From: Rubellimicrobium roseum
GTDB taxonomy: Bacteria; Pseudomonadota; Alphaproteobacteria; Rhodobacterales; Rhodobacteraceae
NCBI RefSeq assembly: GCF_006152145.1
Contig: NZ_VDFV01000008.1
Location: forward strand, 1-64,000
Length of the DNA: 64,000 nt
Reading direction: 5' to 3'
The position numbers and the translations under genes were made by a program. Below the pieces are notes generated by a model. It ran no database searches. It was not told the origin of the DNA and saw only the letters and a program-made list of their open reading frames with translations. Positions 17,690-27,846 of this stretch are shown one piece after another (positions within the stretch are counted from its first letter, which is position 1; every line of letters begins with the position of its first letter).

Positions 17690-18043
17690 ATGACCAGCGA
17701 GGACCTGCTCAAGGTGGTCATCGACTCGCTCGAGGACGACAAGGCCGAGGAGATTGTGACGATCGACCTGCGCGGCCGCTCCGAGATGGGCGACTTCATG
17801 GTCATTGCCTCCGGCCGCTCCACCCGCCAGGTCGCCGCCATCGCGGAAAAGCTCGCCGACCGGCTGAAGCAGGACCACGGCATCCTGTCCAAGATGGAAG
17901 GCAAGGAGACCGCCGACTGGGTCCTGATCGACACGGGCGACATCATCGTCCACGTCTTCCGGCCCGAGGTGCGCGACTTCTACCAGCTTGAGAAGATGTG
18001 GATGCCCTCGGGTAGCGCCCACCGGACCGCCGCCGCGGGCTGA
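17690..18043 (+). CDS. rsfS: Ribosome silencing factor RsfS
   Basis: Binds ribosomal protein uL14 on the 50S subunit and prevents subunit joining in slow growth (known for the family). The DUF143 domain is complete: LLKVVIDSLEDDKAEEIVTI, GDFMVIASGRSTRQVAAIA, ADWVLIDTGDIIVHVFRPEV and FYQLEKMW. The ATG at 17690 gives 117 residues. A GGAGG at about 17617 followed by CTG at 17630 would add 20 residues, as the homologues usually have, so the true start may lie there. Its pairing with rlmH is widely conserved. Confidence 0.92.
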   Translation: MTSEDLLKVVIDSLEDDKAEEIVTIDLRGRSEMGDFMVIASGRSTRQVAAIAEKLADRLKQDHGILSKMEGKETADWVLIDTGDIIVHVFRPEVRDFYQLEKMWMPSGSAHRTAAAG

Positions 18044-18092
18044 CGCGGTGCGCCTGATCCCCTGCCGTCCCGCGACGCCGGGCTGACCCCGG

Positions 18093-18560
18093 ATGCGCGT
18101 GACGATCCTTGCGGTGGGCCGCCTCCGGGCCGGCCCCGAGCGGACGCTGATCGACGACTTCCTCCTCCGCTTCGACCGGACCGGCCGGGCGCTGGGCCTG
18201 GGGCCCGCGCAGGTCGTCGAGGTCGAGGCCAAGCCCGGCGCGGGCATGGCGGCCGAGGGCGTGCTCCAGATCGCCCGCATCCCCAAGGACGCCTGGCTCT
18301 GCTGCCTCGACGAACGGGGCGAGCTGCTCCCCTCGCCCGCCTTCGCGAGCCGCCTGGACCGCTGGAAGGACGAGCGGCGCGACGCCGTCTTCGTGATCGG
18401 GGGGGCGGACGGGATCGACCCGTCCGTGCGAGGGCGCGCCGACCTCCTGCTCTCCTTCGGGCCCATGGTCTGGCCGCACATGCTCGTGCGCGTGATGCTG
18501 GCCGAGCAGCTCTACCGCGCCGCGACCATCCTTTCGGGCGGGCCCTACCACCGGGCCTGA
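18093..18560 (+). CDS. rlmH: 23S rRNA pseudouridine(1915) N3-methyltransferase
   Basis: SPOUT-type methyltransferase that modifies helix 69 of 23S rRNA in 70S ribosomes. The 155 residues match the family length. The knot-forming C-terminal part is clear: AVFVIGGADGIDPSV, then LLSFGPMVWPHMLVRVMLAEQLYRA, and the end GGPYHR. It follows rsfS by about 50 bases and probably belongs to the same transcript. Confidence 0.95.
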   Translation: MRVTILAVGRLRAGPERTLIDDFLLRFDRTGRALGLGPAQVVEVEAKPGAGMAAEGVLQIARIPKDAWLCCLDERGELLPSPAFASRLDRWKDERRDAVFVIGGADGIDPSVRGRADLLLSFGPMVWPHMLVRVMLAEQLYRAATILSGGPYHRA

Positions 18561-18626
18561 GCGCCGGCGGGGCGGAACCCTCCCACCGCGCGGCTGTTGG
18601 GCCCGAGACGGCAAGGGAGACGCGAG

Positions 18627-19214
18627 ATGGTGGACGGAGTGAGGGTCAGGGACTGGCCCGAGACGGAAGAGAGGCCCCGCAATCGCCCGATGGAGGGCGA
18701 CGGGCTGCTCGGCACGGTTCTCAAGGGCGCCGCGGCGGGGATCGTCGCGACCTGGGTGCTCGACCGGCTGGACTGGGCGATGTGGGACGCCGAGGCCTCG
18801 GAGCGGCGGGCCGAGACGCGCCGGGCGCGGCCGGGCGGGCTCGACCCCGCGCATGTGGCAGCGAACCGCATCGCGGGGGCGTTCGGGAAGGAGCTGAACC
18901 CGCCGCAGCCGCATCCGCTCGGCCTTGCGCTCCATTACGCCTTCGCGACGACCCCGACCATCGCCTACGCCGTGCTGCGGCACCGCTATCCGGCGGTCGC
19001 GGCGGGGGGCGGCGCGCTGTTCGGCCTGGCCGCGACGCTGGTCGAGGACGAGGGCATGAACCCGCTTCTCGGGCTCGCCGCGCCGCCGCAGGACTATCCT
19101 TGGCAGGACCACGCCCGCTCGGTCGCGGCGCATCTCGCGCTGGGTCTCGTGGCCGAGGGCGTGCTGCGGGCGCTGGACGGCCCCGCGGGCGAGCCCAGGC
19201 GGCTGGCCGCCTGA
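18627..19214 (+). CDS. Membrane protein, YagU/DUF1440-like
   Basis: 195 residues. A cytoplasmic N-terminal stretch is followed by LKGAAAGIVATWVLDRL, and later hydrophobic segments (LHYAFATTPTIAYAVL, GGALFGLAATLVEDEG, VAAHLALGLVAEGVLRA). The layout and glycine-rich first helix resemble YagU-type inner-membrane proteins, but I would not press the assignment. ATG at 18627 has GGGAGA upstream. It lies between rlmH and gpmI on the same strand. Function unknown. Confidence 0.55.
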   Translation: MVDGVRVRDWPETEERPRNRPMEGDGLLGTVLKGAAAGIVATWVLDRLDWAMWDAEASERRAETRRARPGGLDPAHVAANRIAGAFGKELNPPQPHPLGLALHYAFATTPTIAYAVLRHRYPAVAAGGGALFGLAATLVEDEGMNPLLGLAAPPQDYPWQDHARSVAAHLALGLVAEGVLRALDGPAGEPRRLAA

Positions 19215-19264
19215 CCGGGCCTTCCATCGTTCCGAGCCTATAGGAGCAAGCCGCGCCTCGGCGA

Positions 19265-19280
19265 GGGGCGGAGCCCCTTT
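19265..19280 (+). terminator. Short GC hairpin before gpmI
   Basis: GGGGC-GGA-GCCCC followed by TTT lies 50 bases after the preceding gene and 55 bases before gpmI. It may end the upstream transcript. A very similar element occurs at 8095-8107. Confidence 0.4.
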
Positions 19281-19334
19281 CGCCCCCCGCCCGCCCTCGT
19301 CTAGAAGGGCCCGGTCCAGGAAGGGAGCCCCGCC

Positions 19335-20849
19335 ATGCCGAAGCCCGTCGTCCTTTGCATCCTCGACGGCTGGGGCCTGCGCGAGGACTCCTTCGCCAAC
19401 GCCCCCGCGCTGGCGCAGACGCCGACCTACGACCGGCTGATGGCGACCTGCCCGCACGCGCAGCTCCGGACCCATGGGCCCGACGCGGGCCTGCCCTCGG
19501 GCCAGATGGGCAATTCGGAGGTCGGCCACACCAACATCGGCGCGGGCCGGGTCGTGGCCATGGACCTCGGGCAGATCGACCTCGCCATCGAGGAGGGGTC
19601 CTTCGCAAAGAACGAGATGCTGGGGACCTTCATCGCCACGCTCCGGCAGTCGGGCGGCACGGCGCATCTGATGGGCGTGGTCTCGGACGGCGGCGTGCAC
19701 GGCCATATCGACCACATCCTCGAAGCCGCGCGGGTGATCGCCGGCGCCGGCGTCCCCGTCTCCATCCACGCCATCACCGACGGCCGCGACGTGGCCCCGA
19801 CCTCGGCCAAGGACTTCGTGGCCGAGCTGGAGGCCAAGCTGCCCGAGGGCGCGCGCGTCGCCACGGTGATCGGGCGCTACTACGCGATGGACCGCGACAA
19901 CCGCTGGGAGCGGGTGAAGAAGGCCTATGACGCCATGCTCCACGCCCAAGGCACCCGCGCCCGCGACGCGGCCACGGCGGTGGAGCTGGCCACCCAGCGC
20001 GGCGAGACGGACGAGTTCATTGAGGCCTCGGTGCTGGACGGCCACGAAGGGATCGGGCCGCGGGACGGGCTCTTCTGCCTCAACTTCCGCGCTGACCGCG
20101 CGCGAGAGATCCTGGCCGCCCTCGCCGACCCGGACTTCGCGGGCTGGGACCGGGGGCCCGCGCCCACGCTCGCCGCGCGGCTGGGAATGGTGACCTACTC
20201 GGACCGGCACGACGCCTGGTATCCGCAGGTCTTCCCCAGGCGCGACATCCGCAACACGTTGGGCGAATGGGTCGCCTCCAAGGGCCTGCGCCAGTTCCGG
20301 CTGGCCGAGACCGAGAAATATCCGCACGTCACCTTCTTCCTGAACGGTGGCGTCGAGACGCCCTTCCCCGGCGAGGACCGGCACATGCCTCCTTCGCCGA
20401 AGGTGGCGACCTACGACCTCCAGCCCGAGATGTCGGCCGGGGAGGTGACGGAGCACTTCGTCCGAGCGGTCGAGCAGGGCTATGACCTGATCGTGACCAA
20501 CTACGCCAACCCCGACATGGTGGGTCACACCGGGGACCTGTCGGCCGCGATCAAGGCCTGCGAGGCGGTGGACCGGGGCCTGTCGCGCGTCGTCGAGGCG
20601 CTGGAGAAGGCCGGGGGCGCCATGGTCGTCACCGCCGACCACGGCAACTGCGAGCTGATGGTGGACCCTGCGACGGGCGGCCCCCACACGGCCCACACCA
20701 CGAACCCCGTGCCGGTGATCCTCGTGGGTGGGCCCGAGGGCGCCACCCTGCGCGACGGGCGCCTCGCGGACCTCGCGCCCACGGTGCTCGACCTCATGGG
20801 GCTGGACCTGCCGCCCGAGATGACCGGCCGGAGCCTCATCCAGCGATGA
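19335..20849 (+). CDS. gpmI: 2,3-Bisphosphoglycerate-independent phosphoglycerate mutase
   Basis: Interconverts 3- and 2-phosphoglycerate with two Mn ions and a phosphoserine intermediate. The 504 residues are of normal length. Asp11 in LCILDGWG is a metal ligand, and Ser61 in GQMGNSEVGHTNIGAGR is the phosphoacceptor. VTADHGNCELM and HTAHTTNPVPVIL near the C-terminus hold the other metal ligands. It begins the gpmI-envC-ctpA-rppH run. GGAAGGGAG precedes the ATG. Confidence 0.97.
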   Translation: MPKPVVLCILDGWGLREDSFANAPALAQTPTYDRLMATCPHAQLRTHGPDAGLPSGQMGNSEVGHTNIGAGRVVAMDLGQIDLAIEEGSFAKNEMLGTFIATLRQSGGTAHLMGVVSDGGVHGHIDHILEAARVIAGAGVPVSIHAITDGRDVAPTSAKDFVAELEAKLPEGARVATVIGRYYAMDRDNRWERVKKAYDAMLHAQGTRARDAATAVELATQRGETDEFIEASVLDGHEGIGPRDGLFCLNFRADRAREILAALADPDFAGWDRGPAPTLAARLGMVTYSDRHDAWYPQVFPRRDIRNTLGEWVASKGLRQFRLAETEKYPHVTFFLNGGVETPFPGEDRHMPPSPKVATYDLQPEMSAGEVTEHFVRAVEQGYDLIVTNYANPDMVGHTGDLSAAIKACEAVDRGLSRVVEALEKAGGAMVVTADHGNCELMVDPATGGPHTAHTTNPVPVILVGGPEGATLRDGRLADLAPTVLDLMGLDLPPEMTGRSLIQR

Positions 20850-21961
20850 GGCGGGCGCTCCTGCTCCTTCTGCTTCTCGCGGGGCCGCTGGCCGCGCAGG
20901 AGGCCGGCACCGCCGAGGCCGCCCAAGCGGCCGCGGCCCGGCTGCGCGAGGCGGCGGCGCTCATGGACCGCGCCGAAGGGGCGCAGGACCGGCTCGCCGC
21001 CTTCACCGCGACCGTGAAGGCCTACGAGGACGGCCTCGCGCTCATGCGCGACACGCTGCGCCGGGTCGCGGTGGAACGGGACCGGCTCCAGGCCGAGCTC
21101 GACGCCGGCTCGGGCGAGGTCGCCCGCCTGCTGGGCGTGCTGCAGTCCATGGGGCAGGCCCCCGAGCCCGTGCTGATGCTGCACCCGCAGGGCCCGCTGG
21201 GCACCGCCCGCGCGGGCATGCTGATCGCGGACGTGACCCCGGCGCTCCAGGCCGAGGCCGAGGCGCTGAAGGCCCGGCTGGAGGCGCTGGGCGCCATCGA
21301 GCGCACGCAGGCCGAGGCCGAGGGCACGCTGCGCGAGGGGCTGGAGAACGTGCAGGAAGCGCGCGCGGCTTTGGCCGCCGCCGCCGCCGATCGGACCGAG
21401 CTGCCCCGCGCCTACACCGAGGACCCGGTGGCCACCGCGCTCCTGATGGCCTCGACCGACTCGCTCGACGCCTTCGCGGACGGGCTCGGGGAAACGGTGG
21501 ACCAGGAACTGGCCCCCTCCCCCGTCGCCAGCGGGACGGGAAGCCTGCCCCTGCCCGTCCCGGGCGCCGTCCTGCGCCGCCCGGGCGAGCCCGACGCCGC
21601 CGGCGTGGCCCGCCCCGGCCTCGTGATCGCCGCCGAGCCGCGCGCGCTGGTCACCGTGCCGGTGGCGGCGACCCTGCGCTTCCGCGGGCCGCTTCTCGAT
21701 TACGGGACCGTCGCCATCCTGGAGCCCGCGCCGGGCACGCTCTTCGTGGTCGCGGGCCTCGCGCAGGTCTTTGGCGACGCGGGCGAGATCCTGCCCGCGG
21801 GCGCGCCCCTGGGCCTGATGGGCGGAGAGACGCCGGACGCCCACGCGATGTTGACCGGGGCCGTACCCGCAGGGGCTAGTGCCCGCACGGAAACCCTTTA
21901 CCTTGAGGTCCGAGACGCCGAGGGTCCCGTGGACCCCGGCACCTGGTTCCGGCTCGACTGA
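20846..21961 (+). CDS. EnvC-like murein hydrolase activator (degenerate LytM protein)
   Basis: Exported protein of 371 residues. It has a signal peptide (LLLLLLAGPLAAQ), two long coiled-coil segments (about 20-100 and 130-185), and a C-terminal LytM/M23-like domain (DYGTVAILEPAPGTLFVVAG, then GAPLGLMGG and LYLEVRDAEGPVDPGTWF). The LytM zinc ligands (HxxxD, HxH) are absent, as in EnvC of E. coli, which activates amidases without being a protease itself. The ATG overlaps the gpmI stop (ATGA). The gpmI-envC-ctpA order recurs in alphaproteobacteria, supporting the role in daughter-cell separation. Confidence 0.85.
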   Translation: MRRALLLLLLLAGPLAAQEAGTAEAAQAAAARLREAAALMDRAEGAQDRLAAFTATVKAYEDGLALMRDTLRRVAVERDRLQAELDAGSGEVARLLGVLQSMGQAPEPVLMLHPQGPLGTARAGMLIADVTPALQAEAEALKARLEALGAIERTQAEAEGTLREGLENVQEARAALAAAAADRTELPRAYTEDPVATALLMASTDSLDAFADGLGETVDQELAPSPVASGTGSLPLPVPGAVLRRPGEPDAAGVARPGLVIAAEPRALVTVPVAATLRFRGPLLDYGTVAILEPAPGTLFVVAGLAQVFGDAGEILPAGAPLGLMGGETPDAHAMLTGAVPAGASARTETLYLEVRDAEGPVDPGTWFRLD

Positions 21962-21971
21962 GAGGGCATCC

Positions 21972-23392
<1,421 letters not shown>

Positions 23393-23396
<4 letters not shown>

Positions 23397-23869
23397 CGCC
23401 CGAAAGCTACCGCCCCTGCGTGGGCGTCATCCTGCGGAACGCAGAGGGCCGGGTCTTCGCCGGCCGTCGCAACGACCTGACGTCCGACGATCCCGCCGCC
23501 TGGCAGATGCCCCAAGGCGGCGTGGACGCCGGCGAGGACCTCGTGACGGCCGCGCTGCGCGAGTTGGAAGAGGAGACGGGCATCCCGTCGGCGCTGGTGC
23601 GGGTCGAGGCGGTCGCGCCCGTCCCCACCGCCTACGACATCCCCGAGGCGATGCGCCCGGCCCACTGGAAGGGGCGCTATCGGGGGCAGGCAATCACCTG
23701 GGTGCGGATGCTTTACCTGGGAACGGACGCGCAGGTGGGCATCGCCACCGCGCATCCCGAGTTCGCCGACTGGCGCTGGGACGATCCCGCGCGACTGGCG
23801 GCGCACATCGTCCCCTTCAAGCGCGAAGCCTATCGCGCCGCGCTGGCCTTCCTGAACGAGCCCGCCTGA
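23393..23869 (+). CDS. rppH: RNA pyrophosphohydrolase (Nudix)
   Basis: Removes pyrophosphate from 5' ends of primary transcripts, opening them to RNase E decay. The 158 residues start RPCVGVILRNAEGRVFAGRR. The Nudix box is intact: the GG of MPQGGVDAGED, then RELEEETGI. Further typical RppH residues are the KGRYRGQAITWVRMLYLG segment and the C-terminal FADWRWDD, VPFKREAY. It starts at a GTG that overlaps the ctpA stop (GTGA). Usual neighbours in this lineage. Confidence 0.95.
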
Positions 23870-23890
23870 GCCCCAAGCGGGCCGCCTGCG

Positions 23891-25030
23891 TCAGCGCAGC
23901 GCCGCCAGCACCGAGGGCGCGGCGAAGCCCGTGGGCGCGAGGCCGCGCGACGTCTGGAAGTCGCGGATCGCCTGGATCGTGCGCGGGCCCACGTTGCCAT
24001 CCGTGCCTCCGGTGTCGAAGCCCAGGGCCGTCAGCCGCTCCTGCAGCGCCACCCGCTCGGGAAGCGTGAGCGGCCGCTCGGAGGAAAAGATCCCGGCCAG
24101 CGGCGGACGCCCCTTGAGCCGGTCCGCGAGGTGTCCGACCGCGATCGCGTAGGCGTCCGAGTTGTTGTAGCGCTTGATGACGTCGAAGTTGCCGTAGACG
24201 CGGAACGCGGGCGCCCCTTCGGGCTGGATCACCCGCCCGCCCGATCCCTCGGAGGCGAGGCTGCCCCACGACTCCCCCCGCCGCCAGCCGGAGCGTGCAA
24301 GGTAGTTCGCCGTGGAGGCCAGCGCGTCCGACGGGTCCTCGCCCCAGATGTCGCGCCGCCCGTCGCCGGTGAAGTCCACGGCGAGCGATTCGAACGAGGT
24401 CGGGATGAACTGCGTGTGCCCCATGGCTCCGGCCCAGGACCCTTTCATCGCCTGCGGGGTGGTGTCCCCGGCCGCGAGGATGCGCAGCGCCGAAAGGAGC
24501 TGGCTTTCGAAGAACTGCGCGCGCCGCCCCTCGAAGGCCAGCGTCGAGAGCGCGGGAACCACCGGCACGTCGCCCTTGCGCGTGCCGTAGGAGGACTCCA
24601 TGCCCCAGACCGCCACGACCACCTCGCGGTCCACGCCGTAGGTCGCCTCGATGCGGGCGAGCGCGTCGGCGTGGCGGGCGAGCGCGGCCCGGCCGTTCTC
24701 CACCCGGCTGTCCGACACGGCGGTCAGGAGGTAGTCCGGCAGGCTGCGCTTGAACTCGGCCTGGTTGCGGTCGCGCTCGATCACGGCGGGGATGAAGCCG
24801 CCCTGCGCAAAGGCCGCCTGGAGCGTCGCGTCGGGAATGCCCGCGCTGCGCGCGCGGGGCAGGAAGTTCAGGACCCAGGCGTCATAGGCCGGGTTCGGGA
24901 CGCTGGCCCATTCGTTCACCGCCGGCTGCGCCATCGTCCCCTGCCCTCCGCGCGAAAATCCTCCGCCGCAGGCGGCCAGCGCCAGCGCCGCCGCCCCTGC
25001 CAGAAGAAGTCGAGCCCGTCGCTGTGCCAT
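23891..25030 (-). CDS. Lytic murein transglycosylase, lipoprotein
   Basis: 379 residues with a lipobox (LALAAC, Cys21). The SLT_2/MltB-type catalytic domain covers about 45-300, with the catalytic Glu145 in VWGMESSYGT and the downstream GAMGHTQFIPTSF and YNNSDAYAIAVGHLADR blocks. A C-terminal peptidoglycan-binding domain (about 315-375: LQERLTALGFDTGGTDGNVGP and so on) is appended. It cleaves glycan strands between MurNAc and GlcNAc. Convergent with rppH, with about 20 bases between the stops. Confidence 0.93.
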   Translation of the reverse strand: MAQRRARLLLAGAAALALAACGGGFSRGGQGTMAQPAVNEWASVPNPAYDAWVLNFLPRARSAGIPDATLQAAFAQGGFIPAVIERDRNQAEFKRSLPDYLLTAVSDSRVENGRAALARHADALARIEATYGVDREVVVAVWGMESSYGTRKGDVPVVPALSTLAFEGRRAQFFESQLLSALRILAAGDTTPQAMKGSWAGAMGHTQFIPTSFESLAVDFTGDGRRDIWGEDPSDALASTANYLARSGWRRGESWGSLASEGSGGRVIQPEGAPAFRVYGNFDVIKRYNNSDAYAIAVGHLADRLKGRPPLAGIFSSERPLTLPERVALQERLTALGFDTGGTDGNVGPRTIQAIRDFQTSRGLAPTGFAAPSVLAALR

Positions 25031-25120
25031 GCTGCCCCCGCCTCGGCGTGTTGTTGGGACCGGAGGCTAGCGGCCCGCGCGCCCGCGCGGAAGGTGGATC
25101 GGGCGGCGGTTTCCCCTTCG

Positions 25121-27388
25121 TCACTTCCGCCGGCGGGTGACCTTGCGCTCCTTGGCGGCGCGCGCCTTCTCCTGCCCGAGCCTGCGGCGCGGAGGGGCGC
25201 CCCGGGTGCCGGTCCTGCGGCCGCGCGGCAGGGCATGGTCTTCCAGCGTCAGTAGTTCCAGGAGGATGCCCCCCGTCTCGGGTGTCACCTCGGCCAGCTT
25301 GACCGTCACCCGGCTGCCCACGGCGAAGACCACGCCCGAGCTGCCGCCCGTCAGCGTCTGCTCGCGGTGATCGTAGTGGAAGTATTCCTCGCCGATGGAC
25401 CGCACCGGCACCAGCCCGTCCGCCCCCGATTCGTCCAGCTTCACGAAGAGCCCGAACTTCGCCACGCCCGAGATGCGCCCGGCCATCTCGGCCCCGACGC
25501 GGTCGGCGAGGAAGGCGGCGAGATAGCGGTCCTGCGTGTCGCGCTCGGCCATCATCGAGCGCCGCTCGGCGGCCGAGATCAGCTCGCCCGTCTCGTCCAG
25601 CCGGTCGATGTCGGCGTCTGAGAGCCCGTCGCGGCGCGTGTCCGGTCCCCAGCGATGCGCGGCGATCAGCGCGCGGTGCACGATCAGGTCGGCGTAGCGC
25701 CGGATGGGCGAGGTGAAGTGGGCGTAGTTGCGCAGCGCGAGCCCGAAATGCCCGAAGTTGGTGGCGGCGTAGTAGGCCGCGGGCATCGACCGCAGCGTCG
25801 CCATGTTGATGAGCTCGGCCTGGTCCGTCCCCGCCGCCTGCGCGAGCAGCCGGTTGAGGTGCCGGGTCTGCAGCACCTGCCCCTTGGCGAGCGAAAGGCC
25901 CGAGGCCTCGACGATCTCGCGCAGGCTGTTCAGCTTCTCCGGGTCCGGCTCCTCGTGGACGCGGAAGAGGAGCGGCGTGCGCTTGGCGATCAGCGTCTCG
26001 GCGGCGGCGACGTTGGCCAGCACCATGAACTCCTCGATGAGCCGGTGCGCGTCGAGCCGGTCCTTGAAGGCGACCGAGGTCACCTTGCCCCGCTCGTCAA
26101 GCACGATCCGCCGCTCGGGCAGGTCGAGGTCCAGGGGGGCCCGCTGCTCGCGCGCGCGGCGCAGCGCCTCGTAGGCGCCGTAAAGGGGCTTCAGGACCGT
26201 CTCCAGCAGAGGCGCGGTCTGCTCGTCCGGCTGCCCGTCGATGGCCGCCTGCACCCGCCCGTAGGCGAGCGACGCCCGCGAGCGCATGAGCCCGCGCGTG
26301 AAGGCGTGGTCGAGCTTGCGCCCGTCCCGGTCGATCCGCATCCGCACCGCGACCACCGCGCGGTCGACGTTCTCGTGCAGTGAGCAGAGGTCGCCCGATA
26401 GCCGGTCGGGCAGCATCGGCACCACCCGGTCGGGAAAGTAGGTCGAGTTGCCGCGCAGCCGCGCCTCGGTGTCGAGCGGGCTCTGCGGGCGCACGTAGTA
26501 GGCCACGTCGGCGATGGCGACCCAGAGGACGAAGCCCCCCGCGTTGGCCGGGTCGATGTCCGGGATCGCCAGCACGGCGTCGTCGCGGTCGCGCGCGTCC
26601 TCGGGGTCGATGGTGAGAAGGTCGAGATGGCGCAGGTCCTCGCGCCCCTCCAGCCCGGCCGGTTCGGCGGCCTCGGCCTCCTCCAGCACGCGGTCAGGGA
26701 AGACGTCGGGGATGCCGTGCTGGTGGATGGCGATGAGGCTGACCGCGCGCGGGCCCGCCGGGTCGCCCAGCACCTCGGTCACGCGCGCATTGGGGAGCCC
26801 CAGCCGCCCCTTGGGCCCGACCTGCTCGGCCTCGACCAGCTCGCCGTCCTCGGCGCCGTTCTCCTGGCCGGCGCTCACCACCCACTGCTTGGCCTCGCCC
26901 TTGTCGATGGGCAGGATCCGGCCGCCGTGGCTGTCGCGCTTGAAGATGCCCAGCAGGCGGGCGGGCGCGGCGGCGATGCGGCGGATGGGGCGGGCGACGA
27001 ACGGATGATCCTCGCCCGGCGTCTCGTCGATGCGGGCGAGCAGCCGGTCGCGCGGGCCCAGGGCCCCGTCCGCCGGGCGCGCCTCGACCCGGATCACGGG
27101 GGGCGGGCCATCGCCGCGCCAGTCCACGGGACGGGCCAGAAGATCGCCGCCCCGGTCGGGCCCGGTGATCTCGACCACGGTGACGGGGGGCATCCCGGCT
27201 GCCTCGGGCTCGCGCCGGCGCTTGCGGCCGGGCAGCTCGCCCTCGGCCTCCATGTTCTTGAGCAGCGCCTTGAAGTCGATCTTCGCCGCGCCCCGGATGC
27301 CGAAGGCCTTGGCGATGTCGCGCTTTGTGGCCTCGGGGTTGTCCTCGATCCATTGGAGGATCGCGTCCTTGGTGGGAAATTCTGCCAT
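25121..27388 (-). CDS. rnr: Ribonuclease R
   Basis: Processive 3'-5' exoribonuclease that degrades structured RNA. The 755 residues carry an N-terminal winged-helix-like segment (FPTKDAILQWIEDNPEA), cold-shock domains (about 70-210), the RNB domain with metal-binding Asp residues in LTIDPEDARDRDDAVL (about 258-272), and a C-terminal S1 domain (GRISGVAKFGLFVKLDESGA). A basic Lys/Arg tail of about 40 residues follows, as in E. coli. The gene ends with KVTRRRK. It may share a transcript with the lytic transglycosylase gene 90 bases downstream. Confidence 0.96.
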   Translation of the reverse strand: MAEFPTKDAILQWIEDNPEATKRDIAKAFGIRGAAKIDFKALLKNMEAEGELPGRKRRREPEAAGMPPVTVVEITGPDRGGDLLARPVDWRGDGPPPVIRVEARPADGALGPRDRLLARIDETPGEDHPFVARPIRRIAAAPARLLGIFKRDSHGGRILPIDKGEAKQWVVSAGQENGAEDGELVEAEQVGPKGRLGLPNARVTEVLGDPAGPRAVSLIAIHQHGIPDVFPDRVLEEAEAAEPAGLEGREDLRHLDLLTIDPEDARDRDDAVLAIPDIDPANAGGFVLWVAIADVAYYVRPQSPLDTEARLRGNSTYFPDRVVPMLPDRLSGDLCSLHENVDRAVVAVRMRIDRDGRKLDHAFTRGLMRSRASLAYGRVQAAIDGQPDEQTAPLLETVLKPLYGAYEALRRAREQRAPLDLDLPERRIVLDERGKVTSVAFKDRLDAHRLIEEFMVLANVAAAETLIAKRTPLLFRVHEEPDPEKLNSLREIVEASGLSLAKGQVLQTRHLNRLLAQAAGTDQAELINMATLRSMPAAYYAATNFGHFGLALRNYAHFTSPIRRYADLIVHRALIAAHRWGPDTRRDGLSDADIDRLDETGELISAAERRSMMAERDTQDRYLAAFLADRVGAEMAGRISGVAKFGLFVKLDESGADGLVPVRSIGEEYFHYDHREQTLTGGSSGVVFAVGSRVTVKLAEVTPETGGILLELLTLEDHALPRGRRTGTRGAPPRRRLGQEKARAAKERKVTRRRK

Positions 27389-27429
27389 GATGGGCGTAGC
27401 TAGCGCGCCCGGCCCCCGGCGTCACGGGC

Positions 27430-27846
27430 TCACAGCGTCCGCGTCATGTCCCTGTGCGGAATTCCCGCGTCGTCGTAGACCGGCCCCTCGGCCACGAAGC
27501 CCAGGGCCTCGTAGAAGGGGATCGCGTGGACCTGGCTGCCGAGCCTGGCGCGGGCCAGTCCCAAGCCCCGCAGCTCCTCGACCGCCTGCCGGATCAGGGC
27601 CGCGCCGATGCCCCGGCCCCGCGCCTCCTTCAGCACGCAGACCCGCCCGATCTTGCCGATGTCGCCCTTGGCGAAGAGCCGCGCCGTCCCCACGGGTCGC
27701 CCGTCGAGCGTGGCCAGCAGATGCACCGCCTCGCCGTCCAATCCGTCGATCTCAAGGTCCTCAGGGACCGCCTGCTCCTCGATGAAGACCACCCGCCGGA
27801 GCCGCAGGCAGGCGTCGAGGTCCGTCGTCCGCGCGACCGCGATCAT
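27430..27846 (-). CDS. GNAT-family N-acetyltransferase
   Basis: 138 residues. The acetyl-CoA-binding motif is clear: [20 protein letters not shown] (R/Q-x-x-G-x-G/A). The N-terminus has [21 protein letters not shown], as in ElaA/YjdJ-like acetyltransferases. The substrate is unknown. The ATG at 27846 overlaps the dapE stop (ATGA), so the two are coupled. Confidence 0.85.
   Translation of the reverse strand: MIAVARTTDLDACLRLRRVVFIEEQAVPEDLEIDGLDGEAVHLLATLDGRPVGTARLFAKGDIGKIGRVCVLKEARGRGIGAALIRQAVEELRGLGLARARLGSQVHAIPFYEALGFVAEGPVYDDAGIPHRDMTRTL

Noticed and set aside
17943..20696. A 917-codon frame antisense to rlmH and gpmI
   Set aside because: It is an arginine/glycine/proline-rich shadow of two well-identified genes on the other strand. 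GC-rich third codon positions leave long open frames on the opposite strand.
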